A stretch of 64,000 nt of DNA from Candidatus Viadribacter manganicus (GTDB taxonomy: Bacteria > Pseudomonadota > Alphaproteobacteria > Caulobacterales > Aquidulcibacteraceae). Numbering within the stretch: the stretch's first letter is position 1; each line of letters begins with the position of its first letter. A model generated the notes under the pieces. The model did not search any database. It was given only the letters and a program-made list of their open reading frames with translations, and had not been told where the DNA came from. The stretch covers positions 372,001 through 436,000 of the forward strand of contig NZ_CP013244.1 in the NCBI RefSeq assembly GCF_001679665.1, in the 5' to 3' direction. This document shows positions 38,234-46,109 of this stretch, one piece after another. Both the position numbers and the translations under genes were made by a program.

Positions 38234-39103
38234 CTAGCCGCGCTCGTCGCCCCCGGCAACGCGCGGGCGCCGCGCCTTTCCGCCGCCCAGGGCATAGGTC
38301 TCAGCTGCGGCAGGAAAACGGCGGGCGCGGACGTCGGCGGCGTAGTTGGCGGCCGCCTTAGCGATTTCGGCCTTCAGGTTGGCGTACCGGCGGACAAACT
38401 TGGGGGTCCAGTCGAAAAGGCCGAGGAGATCGTCGGTCACCAGGATCTGGCCGTCGCACTGGGCCGAAGCGCCAATGCCGATGGTTGGGGCCTTTACAGC
38501 GGCGGTTATTTCGGGGGCGAGTGTTTCATCCACACCCTCCACCACAATGGCGAATGCGCCCGCTTCATCCGCCGCCCGGGCTTCGGCCAAGACCTGGGCC
38601 CGCTCTTCCTTCGTGCGGCCCTTAGCGCGGAATTTCCCATCGACGTTCACCGCCTGGGGGCGAAGGCCAACGTGGCCCATCACCGGAATACCGCGCTGCA
38701 CCAAATACGCGATGGTCGCGCCGACATAGACGCCAGCCTCGACCTTCACCGCCTGCGCACCGGTTTCTTTGAGAATACGGGTCGCATTGGCAAACGCCTG
38801 CTCGGCGCTCGCTTCGTAAGAGCCGAATGGCATATCGACGACGACCAGCGCACGCTTGGCGCCGCGCATCACCGCTTGCCCGTGCATGATCATCATTTCG
38901 AGCGTCACGCCGACCGTATTCGGCATGCCGTGCACGACCATGCCGACGCTGTCGCCCACGAGCAGCACATCGCAGTGCTCATCCAGGATTTCGGCGACAG
39001 GCGCGGTGTACGCCGTCAAGCAGACGATCGGATCGCCACCCTTGCGGGCGCGAATGTCGGGCGCGCTTTGCCGGCGGATTGGCGCTTCAACGTGACGGGA
39101 CAT
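38234..39103 (-). CDS. panB: 3-methyl-2-oxobutanoate hydroxymethyltransferase
   Basis: A 289-residue enzyme that makes ketopantoate from alpha-ketoisovalerate and methylene-THF in pantothenate (coenzyme A) synthesis. The metal-binding motif [13 protein letters not shown] and the [22 protein letters not shown] and IGIGAS segments are diagnostic. I chose [11 protein letters not shown] (39103) over a longer frame that begins 56 codons upstream with no similarity. C-terminus ends in a basic, Gly-rich tail. panC is not in the window. Confidence 0.95.
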   Translation of the reverse strand: MSRHVEAPIRRQSAPDIRARKGGDPIVCLTAYTAPVAEILDEHCDVLLVGDSVGMVVHGMPNTVGVTLEMMIMHGQAVMRGAKRALVVVDMPFGSYEASAEQAFANATRILKETGAQAVKVEAGVYVGATIAYLVQRGIPVMGHVGLRPQAVNVDGKFRAKGRTKEERAQVLAEARAADEAGAFAIVVEGVDETLAPEITAAVKAPTIGIGASAQCDGQILVTDDLLGLFDWTPKFVRRYANLKAEIAKAAANYAADVRARRFPAAAETYALGGGKARRPRVAGGDERG

Positions 39104-39236
39104 GGGGCCTCGCTTTGTCGCAGCGTCATAGCCTTTGCTGCATTGCGGCGCCAGCACCGAGCCCAGATAAGGGAAAGGCCCATAAGCGAAAGACGGCCCG
39201 AACGAGCCGCCTTTGCATGGATTGAGTAAACGCTGG

Positions 39237-39626
39237 TTAGTCTTGGGTCGACCGATAGGCCACCGCACCACCGGCCAAAGCGGCCGTTACCAGCAGAATT
39301 TGCGTCAAGCCCGCACCCATCGATTGGAGGAAGCCTTGGGCAGCCGCGCTCGCGTCCGGCGCTGCGTTTACCGCAGCGTGCATACGCGCCACTTCAAGGC
39401 CCGCCGTGGCCATCATCTCTTGGCCGAACACGCCGGCGAATGTGTAGAGGCCCCATGACACCGCGGCGGCGGCAATCGTGATCGCGCCGTACTGCATATA
39501 GCCGCGCGCCTTAAGGCTCGCCTCGCGATGCGCGACAGTGTTGGTGACGTTGACCACAAACCCGTCATCTGCGGGTTCGTGCGCCTCCGCGAAGGAGCGC
39601 TTCAACAGGGCGTCAAAGTCAGTCAT
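39237..39626 (-). CDS. small membrane protein paired with an ECF sigma factor (likely anti-sigma), copy B
   Basis: A 129-residue protein: N-terminal cytoplasmic region [23 protein letters not shown], then two hydrophobic segments (about 48-65 and 107-124) around a short periplasmic loop. The N-terminal pattern (Asp-rich, then [19 protein letters not shown]) matches copy A's DPRFTLAVMRAAEADRF in layout. It starts within the sigma-factor stop (ATGA). Anti-sigma role is inferred from pairing and topology; no zinc-binding HxxxCxxC motif is visible, so it is not a ZAS-type anti-sigma. Confidence 0.6.
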   Translation of the reverse strand: MTDFDALLKRSFAEAHEPADDGFVVNVTNTVAHREASLKARGYMQYGAITIAAAAVSWGLYTFAGVFGQEMMATAGLEVARMHAAVNAAPDASAAAQGFLQSMGAGLTQILLVTAALAGGAVAYRSTQD

Positions 39627-40180
39627 GAGCCTGGGTCCAATAGCCGTCTAAGTTTGTCTGTCCCCCTTAGTACGTGTGATTTCACGGTGCCGAGGGGAAG
39701 ACCCGTGATGTCGACTATCTCTGCGTGGCTGAGCCCTTCTCCGTGGTTCAGCGTCACACAAAGTCTCTCAGCATCGGACAATCTGGCAAGTGCTCTTTCC
39801 AGATCGAGCTTTGCTCCGGCTGCGGCTTCCGGCGTGGAGGCCTCTGACACGAGAGGTGATGCGTCAGTGATCTCCTCAAACACGGCCTTCTGGCGTCGCT
39901 TTGCCATCAGGAACGTGGTGACCGCTATTCTCCTAAACCAACCCGGAAAAGCTGCCGGCGTTTCCAAGTCTCTCAATCTATCCCACGCCTTGATGAACGC
40001 CTCTTGAGCGAGGTCATCAGCTTCGGCGTGGCTCTGACACATTCGCCGCAGAAGGGCCCGGGCCCAACCCTGCCGGCGCTTGACGAGCTCCCCGAAGGCC
40101 GCCTGGTCTTTGGCCTGGGCTGCGATAATCAGCGCAGCTTCTGTGGCCTCCGCCAGATGTGTGAACCCCCGAGACGCCAC
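39623..40180 (-). CDS. ECF-family RNA polymerase sigma factor, copy B
   Basis: A 185-residue extracytoplasmic-function sigma factor. Region 2 contains AEADDLAQEAFIKAWDRL with FPGWFRRIAVTTF; region 4 holds the helix-turn-helix LSHAEIVDITGLPLGTVKSHVLRG. No extension beyond region 4. It ends in an overlap with its likely anti-sigma partner and starts 10 nt after the DUF6249-like gene. Target promoters unknown. Confidence 0.92.
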   Translation of the reverse strand: MASRGFTHLAEATEAALIIAAQAKDQAAFGELVKRRQGWARALLRRMCQSHAEADDLAQEAFIKAWDRLRDLETPAAFPGWFRRIAVTTFLMAKRRQKAVFEEITDASPLVSEASTPEAAAGAKLDLERALARLSDAERLCVTLNHGEGLSHAEIVDITGLPLGTVKSHVLRGTDKLRRLLDPGS

Positions 40181-40190
40181 GGAATATCAC

Positions 40191-40565
40191 TCAGTCGTCC
40201 TTCTTCTTCGTGGAATAATCGACGATCGCAAGCAGGATAAACGCGACGCCAAGCGCGCCGAGGATCGCTGCCGGGATCATAAGCTCTTCAATCTCGGCGA
40301 AAAAGCTGGCCGCCGCGAAGCCGCCGGCAAGCGAGGTCAGAACAACACCGCTGCCGAGGCTGGAGCGGGCCTTATCCTGAACCTTCTTTTGACCTTCAGT
40401 CAGGGTGCGCATAAGGGCAGGATCGAGTTGTTGGCCCTTCTCGAGCGCCTGCGCGATCAGGTGGTGAGCGGATTGGCGGGTCCGTTCCCGCAGGTAGATC
40501 GGAACCAGGATAATTGCCGTCAGAAAGGCAAAAAACCCAATAGGAACAAGGATAGCACCATCCAT
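40191..40565 (-). CDS. DUF6249-like small membrane protein, copy B
   Basis: A 124-residue protein: one N-terminal membrane helix (VPIGFFAFLTAIILVPIYL), a short basic cytoplasmic stretch rich in Arg, Gln and His with a helical region (LIAQALEKGQQLDPALMRTL), then two helices near 70-115 and a Lys/Asp tail. The same plan occurs in copy A. It heads the second cassette, 78 nt after the first. Function unknown; genes of this type are often next to ECF sigma factors. Confidence 0.65.
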   Translation of the reverse strand: MDGAILVPIGFFAFLTAIILVPIYLRERTRQSAHHLIAQALEKGQQLDPALMRTLTEGQKKVQDKARSSLGSGVVLTSLAGGFAAASFFAEIEELMIPAAILGALGVAFILLAIVDYSTKKKDD

Positions 40566-40643
40566 AGCGTAGTCTCCATAGCCCGGGGTCTTTGCCCCTT
40601 TTGTAGTCTAGATGCACGGGGCCAGGGCCTTGGATGCAGGCGC

Positions 40644-40952
40644 TCAGCGGCTCGTTGCAGCCACTAACCGTTGTGTCATGAGCCGGGCAGCCGCCACCAG
40701 CGCGAAAATGCCACCTGCGCCTAAGATACCACCCTGGACGCCGTCCCAGTGAACCGCCCCCCAGCCGACCAGCCAGAGCGCCAAAATCGCAGCGGCCGCC
40801 GCGATTGCGCCCCACGATAGCATCGCGCGCATCGCCTCAACCTTAAAGCGATCCGCTTCGGCCGCGCGCATCACGGCCAGCGTGAAGCGCGGATCTCGCG
40901 CCGGCGCGGCGCTCGCCCCCAACGCGGCGGCGAGGCGAGCATCAGTGGTCAT
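40644..40952 (-). CDS. small membrane protein paired with an ECF sigma factor (likely anti-sigma), copy A
   Basis: A 102-residue protein: cytoplasmic N-terminus with DPRFTLAVMRAAEADRFKVEAMRA, then two membrane helices (about 45-63 and 72-92). Overlaps the sigma-factor gene by 11 nt. Likely to hold the sigma factor at the membrane, by analogy of arrangement; not a recognised zinc-binding anti-sigma. Confidence 0.6.
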   Translation of the reverse strand: MTTDARLAAALGASAAPARDPRFTLAVMRAAEADRFKVEAMRAMLSWGAIAAAAAILALWLVGWGAVHWDGVQGGILGAGGIFALVAAARLMTQRLVAATSR

Positions 40953-41478
40953 CGTTCGTCTCCAATACGCGCAGCAAGCGTTCGCGCCCGCGCGTCACAT
41001 GCGATTTCACCGTGCCAAGCGGCAGTTTCAATATCTCTGCAGCTTCGCTGTGAGAAAACCCTTCCCCCAGACATAGCGCAACAGCAGCGCGCTGTTCGTC
41101 AGCTAGATCCGCCATCGCGCGCTGCACGGCGATGCGATCCTCCAACGGCGAGCCCTCCTCGCCGCTCTCTTGTTCACTATGCCAATCATGCTCGCGCGCC
41201 TGCGCACGGCCATGCGAGCGCTTAGCGTCACGCGCGATGCGAAATCCAATGCCGCACACCCAGGAGCGAAAACTCGATCGGCCTTCGAAACGCGCGAGCT
41301 TTCGCCACGCAGTCACGAACGCCTCCTGCGCGAGATCGTCCGCATCCGCCCATTGCCCTGCGAAACGGCGCAAAAACCCACGTACTGGTTGCTGATGCGC
41401 GTCTACCAAGGCGGCGTATGCGCGCGAGTCGCCTCGGCGCGCTGCTGCGATGAGACGCGCCTCATCATGCGGACTCAT
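40942..41478 (-). CDS. ECF-family RNA polymerase sigma factor, copy A
   Basis: A 178-residue ECF sigma factor. Region 2: ADADDLAQEAFVTAWRKLARF, followed by SSFRSWVCGIGFRIARDAKRS; region 4: FSHSEAAEILKLPLGTVKSHVTRG. A charged linker with HSEQESGEEG joins the two. I prefer ATG at 41478 to an upstream in-frame start at 41514 because the former places region 2 at the usual distance. It overlaps the end of the DUF6249-like gene by 14 nt and its own membrane partner by 11 nt. Confidence 0.9.
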   Translation of the reverse strand: MSPHDEARLIAAARRGDSRAYAALVDAHQQPVRGFLRRFAGQWADADDLAQEAFVTAWRKLARFEGRSSFRSWVCGIGFRIARDAKRSHGRAQAREHDWHSEQESGEEGSPLEDRIAVQRAMADLADEQRAAVALCLGEGFSHSEAAEILKLPLGTVKSHVTRGRERLLRVLETNDDH

Positions 41479-41866
41479 CGTCTTTGCCGCGACTGCCCGG
41501 ACGCATGATCGCAAGCGCCAAGCAACCCAGCGCCGTAACCGTCATCGTCGCGGCAACCACCAAGAAGGCCACGCGGCTTTCGCCTTCAGCGTTCGCGAAC
41601 GCAATCCAGAACCCAAAGCCCAAAGCGGTGAAAACAACCACTTCGCTCCACGGCGGCTTCTGACCGCCCTGCCCGAGCTGATCATAAACAATCTGCGGCG
41701 GCTCTCGGCCCGCCTCGATCGCAGCCTTGATCACTTCCATAGCCTGCTTGCGGCGATGGTGTTCAAGCCATTGCGCCCATCCTGCGCTGATCATCGAGAT
41801 CGTCACGGCGCCAAAGATAAAGAACGTGACCATCCATGGGTCCCAGCCGGCACTGATCATCTGCAC
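41465..41866 (-). CDS. DUF6249-like small membrane protein, copy A
   Basis: A 133-residue protein: N-terminal membrane helix (WMVTFFIFGAVTISMISAGWA), a cytoplasmic stretch HHRRKQAMEVIKAAIEAGREPPQIVYD, two membrane helices near 75-120 and a Lys/Asp/Glu tail. Same layout as copy B. First gene of the cassette, divergent from arsR with the palindromic operator between them, so the ArsR protein could affect it. Start may be one or four codons apart. Confidence 0.65.
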   Translation of the reverse strand: MQMISAGWDPWMVTFFIFGAVTISMISAGWAQWLEHHRRKQAMEVIKAAIEAGREPPQIVYDQLGQGGQKPPWSEVVVFTALGFGFWIAFANAEGESRVAFLVVAATMTVTALGCLALAIMRPGSRGKDDESA

Positions 41867-41931
41867 ATCTCCGTTTCGCTGAGTATGCAGCCACCGATCG
41901 GCAAATTGGATGCGAATGGAACTTGCCTCCC

Positions 41932-41957
41932 AATACTTAAGTATATACTTAAGTATT
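41932..41957. promoter_or_regulatory. perfect 26-bp palindrome, likely ArsR operator
   Basis: Two adjacent copies of the self-complementary 12-mer ATACTTAAGTAT (41933-41944 and 41945-41956), flanked by A and T, make a perfect 26-bp palindrome that ends immediately before the arsR ATG at 41958. A TATACT within it (41944-41949) could be a -10 element, which would put the transcript start at or next to the ATG. Very AT-rich against GC-rich surroundings. The regulator-operator pairing is inference. Confidence 0.8.
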
Positions 41958-42290
41958 ATGTTCAGAGCCGCTGCTCACCTCGATCTCGCGTTTCAGGCGC
42001 TGGCTGACCCAAGCCGCCGCGCCATGGTCGACCGCCTGATCCAAGGCCCTGCGACCGTCAGCGAATTAGCCAAGCCGCTCGCGATGTCGCTGCCTGGCGT
42101 CATGCAGCATCTCGCGGTGCTCGAAGCGAGCGGACTGGTGGTTTCTGAAAAGCGCGGTCGCAGCCGCACATGCCGGATCGAGCCCAAGGTGCTCAGCCAA
42201 GCCGAGCAATGGATCACGGAACGTCGCCTCCTATGGGAACGCCGCTTGGATCGGCTTGGCCAATTTCTCGACGAAACGAAAGACAATTGA
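41958..42290 (+). CDS. ArsR-family transcriptional regulator
   Basis: A 110-residue winged-helix repressor: FQALADPSRRAMVDRLIQGPATVSELAKPL, recognition helix AMSLPGVMQHLAVLEASGLV and wing EKRGRSRTCRIEP. No metal-binding cysteine motif (CXC) is visible, so it probably does not sense arsenic or similar metals; ArsR proteins of this subgroup usually stand beside SRPBCC genes, as here. No ribosome site can fit upstream because the palindrome ends 1 nt before the ATG. The stop overlaps the GST start (TGATG). Confidence 0.9.
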   Translation: MFRAAAHLDLAFQALADPSRRAMVDRLIQGPATVSELAKPLAMSLPGVMQHLAVLEASGLVVSEKRGRSRTCRIEPKVLSQAEQWITERRLLWERRLDRLGQFLDETKDN

Positions 42291-42925
42291 TGCTCACGCT
42301 TTACGGACACCCGATCTCTTCATTCACTTGGAAGGTGCTCACCGCGCTTTACGAAAACGAAACGCCGTTCGAGAGCGTGACTGTCGACCAGAACACCTAT
42401 GGCGCGTTCATCGCCAAATGGCCGATGGGCAAATTTCCGATCCTGCTCGATAGCGATCGCAACCAGATGATCTCGGAAACAAGCGTGATCATCGAATATC
42501 TCGACGCCTACTATCCGGGCCGCACGCCATTCATGCCCAAGGATTTCGACACGGCGCTTGAAGTGCGGCGATGGGATCGAATCTTCGACCACCTCAACGT
42601 CACAATGAGTAAGACCGTCGTCGACAACATCCGTCCGGACGGCCAACGCGACCCCTACGGCGTCGAAGAAGCCAAACGCATCATGCGCGGCGTCTATGGC
42701 GTCGTCGAAACGCAACTCGCCGATCGAGAATTCATTGTCGGCAAAAGCTTCACATTGGCGGACTGCGCCGCCGCGCCCGCACTTTGGTACAGCGTCCGCA
42801 ATCTGCCGCTCGACGGCGGTTTGCCGCGCATCGGCGCCTATCTCGATCGCCTGAAAGCGCGCCCATCGTTCGCGCGTGCGTTGCAGGGCTCCGAGCCGCT
42901 CTTTCACATGTATCCAGGCGCCTGA
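42290..42925 (+). CDS. glutathione S-transferase family protein (first)
   Basis: A 211-residue protein with a thioredoxin-like N-terminal domain (LTLYGHPISSFTWKVLTALYE, then GKFPIL and SETSVIIEYLD) and an all-helical C-terminal domain ending YLDRLKARPSF. Ser10 or Ser11 may activate glutathione. Translation starts within the arsR stop, and the SRPBCC gene follows after 2 nt, so it belongs to the regulator's operon. Substrate unknown. Confidence 0.88.
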   Translation: MLTLYGHPISSFTWKVLTALYENETPFESVTVDQNTYGAFIAKWPMGKFPILLDSDRNQMISETSVIIEYLDAYYPGRTPFMPKDFDTALEVRRWDRIFDHLNVTMSKTVVDNIRPDGQRDPYGVEEAKRIMRGVYGVVETQLADREFIVGKSFTLADCAAAPALWYSVRNLPLDGGLPRIGAYLDRLKARPSFARALQGSEPLFHMYPGA

Positions 42926-42927
42926 TC

Positions 42928-43377
42928 ATGACTGCCCTCGCACACGCCACCATCGTTATGGAACGCACCTACGACGCCGCGCCCTCGCGCGTATTCGCCG
43001 CATGGTCGAACCTCGAAGCCCGCAAGCGCTGGTCGGCGCCAGCCGAAAGCATACGCATTGAATACGAAGCCGCCGATTTTCGAGAAGGCGGCCGCGATGT
43101 CTCGCGCTGCATCGAAGCAGGCAACGCTGATTTCGTCGCGACCGTCATTTATCTCGACATCCGCAAAGATCAGCGCATCGTCTTCGCCGAAGACGTCGTC
43201 CACGGAGGGCGACGCGTCTCTGCAGCGCTGATCAGCGTCGAGTTTGGCGCCAAGGGGGCGGCAACGCACCTCGCGCTCACCATGCAGATCGTGTCCTTCG
43301 ACGGCTCGGGCATGGAAACCGGCTACCAATTCGGTTGGTCAGCCGCGCTCGACAATCTCACCAAAGAATTTGCCTAA
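42928..43377 (+). CDS. SRPBCC/AHSA1-family protein (first)
   Basis: A 149-residue START-like fold protein that binds hydrophobic ligands. Typical pattern: MERTYDAAPSRVFAAWSN, FREGGRDVS, RIVFAEDV and a closing helix GYQFGWSAALDNL. One of three consecutive paralogues (the second is broken) in the operon led by arsR. Such proteins accompany ArsR regulators in many alphaproteobacteria. Ligand unknown. Confidence 0.85.
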   Translation: MTALAHATIVMERTYDAAPSRVFAAWSNLEARKRWSAPAESIRIEYEAADFREGGRDVSRCIEAGNADFVATVIYLDIRKDQRIVFAEDVVHGGRRVSAALISVEFGAKGAATHLALTMQIVSFDGSGMETGYQFGWSAALDNLTKEFA

Positions 43378-43385
43378 GAACCTCA

Positions 43386-43844
43386 ATGACTCAACGCAGC
43401 ACCACGCACGCCACCTTCGTGATCGAACGCGAGTATCCCCATCCCCCCGCGAAAGTCTTTGCGGCCTACGCCAACCCTCAAAACAAAATCAGATGGTTTG
43501 GCGGTCCCGACAATTGAGAAAAATCGAACTATCGCTCCGATTTTCAGGTGGGCGGCAAGGAGAGCATCAGTGGCGGCCCGCCGGGCGGCACGGTGCACCG
43601 CTACAACGCGAGCTATTGGGAGATCACCTTCGGCGAACGGATCGTCACCTCTTACGAGATGCATCTCGATGACGTTCGCATCTCAGTCTCGCTCGGCACG
43701 ACTGAGTTCAAAGCCTCCGCCAAAGGCACGACGCTCATCTACACCGAACAAGGCGTCTATCTTGACGGTTACGATGACGCGGGCCAACGCGAGCAAGGCA
43801 CGCGCGAACTTCTCGACCAACTCGAAGCCTTCCTGAACGCGTGA
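43386..43844 (+). pseudogene. SRPBCC/AHSA1-family gene with in-frame stop codon
   Basis: A single open frame of 152 codons interrupted by a TGA at 43515-43517 (codon 44). It starts MTQRSTTHATFVIEREY, continues to WFGGPDN, hits TGA, then continues in the same frame EKSNYRSDFQVGGKES, GGPPGGTVHRYNAS and so on to a normal C-terminus. The third paralogue has Trp at this aligned position (GEGWDIQSYAIDF), so TGG to TGA is the most economical change. The rest of the frame is intact, so it may be a recent mutation or a sequencing error. Confidence 0.85.
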
Positions 43845-43851
43845 GCCAGTC

Positions 43852-44331
43852 ATGACCAACACAACACATGCAAGCTTCGTGATTGAGCGCACTTACTCAG
43901 CCTCGCCGCCACGCGTCTTCGCCGCCTGGGCGGACCCAGAAGCTAAGCGCGCATGGTTCGTCGAAGGCGAAGGTTGGGACATCCAATCCTACGCCATCGA
44001 TTTCCGCGAGGGCGGCGGCGAGACGAGCACATTCCGTTTCATCAAGGGTCAAGAAACATTCGGCGAAGAGACGATCTTCGGAAACCAGACAGTCTTCAAC
44101 GAGATCGCACCCAACGAACGCATCGTTTTCACCTATGCGATGGATCGCAACGGCAAGCGCTTCAGCATCTCGCCCGTCACCGTCGAACTGAAACCCGCCG
44201 GCGCCGGGACGCGCTTCACCTTCACCGAACATGGCGCGTATTTCGAAGGCGCCGATGGTGTGAAAATGCGCGAAGCCGGCTGGCATGAGCTACTACAGAA
44301 ACTCGCCGATCACCTCGCACGGGCAAACTGA
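43852..44331 (+). CDS. SRPBCC/AHSA1-family protein (third)
   Basis: A 159-residue paralogue of the two preceding genes: FVIERTYSASPPRVFAAWAD, GWDIQSYAIDFREGGGE, NERIVFTYAMDRNGKRFS and a C-terminal helix AGWHELLQKLADHL. Intact over its whole length. Starts 7 nt after the broken copy, last gene of the arsR operon. Ligand unknown. Confidence 0.88.
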   Translation: MTNTTHASFVIERTYSASPPRVFAAWADPEAKRAWFVEGEGWDIQSYAIDFREGGGETSTFRFIKGQETFGEETIFGNQTVFNEIAPNERIVFTYAMDRNGKRFSISPVTVELKPAGAGTRFTFTEHGAYFEGADGVKMREAGWHELLQKLADHLARAN

Positions 44332-44376
44332 CCCGTTCGGGGTGAAAAAATTCCTGCGCTGGTTCATATTGAAGGC

Positions 44377-45039
44377 GTGACGATAACCATCGAGCTGGGC
44401 GAAGACGCCGCCGTTTCCGCGATCTGGCTGACGCCGGCTCAGCCACAAGCCACTTATGTCTTCGCGCATGGCGCCGGCGCTGGCATGGCGCATAAATCCA
44501 TGACCGCCATCGCCGAAAGTCTCGCCGCGCGCGGCATCGCCACGTTGCGCTACAACTTTCTCTATATGGAGCGCGGATCGAAGCGACCCGACGCGCCTGC
44601 GCTCGCCCACAAAGCGGTTCGCGCCGCTGTCGCGAAGGCGCACGACCTTGCACCCAAGTTGCCGCTCTTCGCCGGCGGTAAATCCTTCGGCGGGCGCATG
44701 ACATCGCAAGCACAAGCCCTTCAGCCGTTGCCGGACGTTCGTGGGCTTATCTTCTTTGGCTTCCCGCTTCACCCCGCGGGCAAACCCAGCGACGAGCGCG
44801 CAGCGCACCTGGATGACGTCGCAGTCCCAATGCTCTTTGTGCAAGGCGCGAACGATTCGCTCGCGACGGTCGATCTGCTGAAACCTGTTATCAAGCGCCT
44901 AGGAACGCGCGCAACGCTCGCCCTCGTCGAACATGCAGATCATAGCTTCCATGTGCCCGCGAAGAGCGGACGCAAAGATGCGGAGGTGTTGGCGGAAATC
45001 TGCGATACCGCGGCGAGTTGGGTGGCGCAGCACGACTAG
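44377..45039 (+). CDS. alpha/beta hydrolase, dienelactone-hydrolase-like
   Basis: A 220-residue hydrolase. A GTG start is the best available. FAHGAGAGMAHKSM carries the oxyanion region, GGKSFGGRM the nucleophile elbow (Ser in KSFGG), FVQGANDSLATV the acid region and EHADHSFHVP the catalytic His. The set resembles the KANL3/Tex30-like group of small hydrolases. The gap to the SRPBCC gene is 45 nt, so it may be a separate unit. Substrate unknown. Confidence 0.8.
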   Translation: MTITIELGEDAAVSAIWLTPAQPQATYVFAHGAGAGMAHKSMTAIAESLAARGIATLRYNFLYMERGSKRPDAPALAHKAVRAAVAKAHDLAPKLPLFAGGKSFGGRMTSQAQALQPLPDVRGLIFFGFPLHPAGKPSDERAAHLDDVAVPMLFVQGANDSLATVDLLKPVIKRLGTRATLALVEHADHSFHVPAKSGRKDAEVLAEICDTAASWVAQHD

Positions 45040-45064
45040 TCTCGACCTCGATGGAGATGCACCG

Positions 45065-45424
45065 CTAGGCGAACTGCTTCGCGTAAACCTCAGGCTTAAA
45101 ACCAACCAACACCTTCCCGCCCACCTCGAGCACCGGTCGTTTGATCATGCTCGGTTGTTCCAGCATCAAGGCAATTGCCTTCTTCTCCGTGAGATCTTCG
45201 CGCTGAGCATCGGGCAGTTTACGGAACGTCGTACCGGCGCGATTGAGCAAGATTTCCCAGCTCACACCCCTGGCCCAACGCTCAAGCGTCGCCTTGTCGA
45301 TGCCTTCGGCTTTGTAATCGTGAAATGCGTACGCAACGTCATGGTCTTCCAACCACGTGCGCGCCTTCTTCATCGTGTCACAGTTCTTGATCCCGTAGAT
45401 CGTAATCTGCTTGCTCTTGGCCAT
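45065..45424 (-). CDS. ArsC/Spx-family protein
   Basis: A 119-residue thioredoxin-fold protein of the ArsC/Spx/YffB group: YGIKNCDTMKKARTWL with a single Cys, WARGVSWEILLNRAGTTFRKL, and KRPVLEVGGKVLVGF. Like YffB, it has one Cys rather than a CxxC pair. It may be a glutathione-dependent reductase or a regulator; it is more likely not an arsenate reductase in function. Convergent to the hydrolase (25 nt) and divergent from the second GST (35 nt). Confidence 0.82.
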   Translation of the reverse strand: MAKSKQITIYGIKNCDTMKKARTWLEDHDVAYAFHDYKAEGIDKATLERWARGVSWEILLNRAGTTFRKLPDAQREDLTEKKAIALMLEQPSMIKRPVLEVGGKVLVGFKPEVYAKQFA

Positions 45425-45459
45425 TGGGGGCTTATGCCAAAGCCAACGGAGGATCGTCC

Positions 45460-46098
45460 ATGGCCGACAAGCTCACATTTTATACGAACCCAATGTCGCG
45501 CGGGCGGATCATCCGATGGATGCTGGAAGAAGTCGGCCAACCCTATGAAACAGTCATTCTCGGCTATGGCGCGAGCATGAAGGGGCCGGAATATTTGGCG
45601 ATCAATCCCATGGGCAAGGTGCCCGCGATCAAGCACGGAAACGCCGTCGTAACGGAAGGCGCCGCCATCTGCGCCTATCTCGCCGACGTCTTCCCCCAAG
45701 CGAACCTCGCCCCGGCAAACAACGACGAACGCGCACGCTATTATCGCTGGATGTTCTTCGCCGCAGGGCCAATCGAAGCGGCCGCGAACGCCAAAGCGAT
45801 GGGATGGGAAGCCCCTGCCGACAAACAAGGCATGCTCGGCTTCGGATCGATGGCGCACGTGCTGGATGCGCTGGAGTTCGCACTTAAGGACACGCCCTAC
45901 ATTGCGGGCGATCGGTTCACGGCAGCGGACGTCTATTTCGGGTCGCACATCATGTGGGGCACTCAATTCGGCACGCTGGAAAAGCGCACAGTGTTCGAGC
46001 CCTACATGGCGCGGCTTCACAATCGCCCGGCAGCGGTCCGCGCGCGCGACATCGACGACGCCATCATCGCCGAACAACAAAAGCAACAACAACAATAG
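45460..46098 (+). CDS. glutathione S-transferase family protein (second)
   Basis: A 212-residue GST: thioredoxin-like domain MADKLTFYTNPMSRGRIIRWML with Ser13 a candidate for the active site, GKVPAIKHGN, then the helical domain with MGWEAPADKQG. A GGAGGA ribosome site supports the ATG at 45460 over a frame starting at 45424. The C-terminal end is Gln-rich (EQQKQQQQ), which comes from a short repeated codon tract. Followed by an SDR after 11 nt, so these two are likely one transcript. Confidence 0.85.
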   Translation: MADKLTFYTNPMSRGRIIRWMLEEVGQPYETVILGYGASMKGPEYLAINPMGKVPAIKHGNAVVTEGAAICAYLADVFPQANLAPANNDERARYYRWMFFAAGPIEAAANAKAMGWEAPADKQGMLGFGSMAHVLDALEFALKDTPYIAGDRFTAADVYFGSHIMWGTQFGTLEKRTVFEPYMARLHNRPAAVRARDIDDAIIAEQQKQQQQ

Positions 46099-46109
46099 GC
46101 TCGATCCAC

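Noticed and set aside
40566..40643. GGGG/CCCC hairpin in the gap between the two ECF cassettes
   Set aside because: Only a four-bp stem and its T-run is on the strand opposite to the cassette genes. Not a convincing terminator.
45460..46098. Possible GST/SDR membership in the catabolic island
   Set aside because: No 24-bp box in front of the second GST, and it is close to an ArsC-like gene. Left as an undecided edge.
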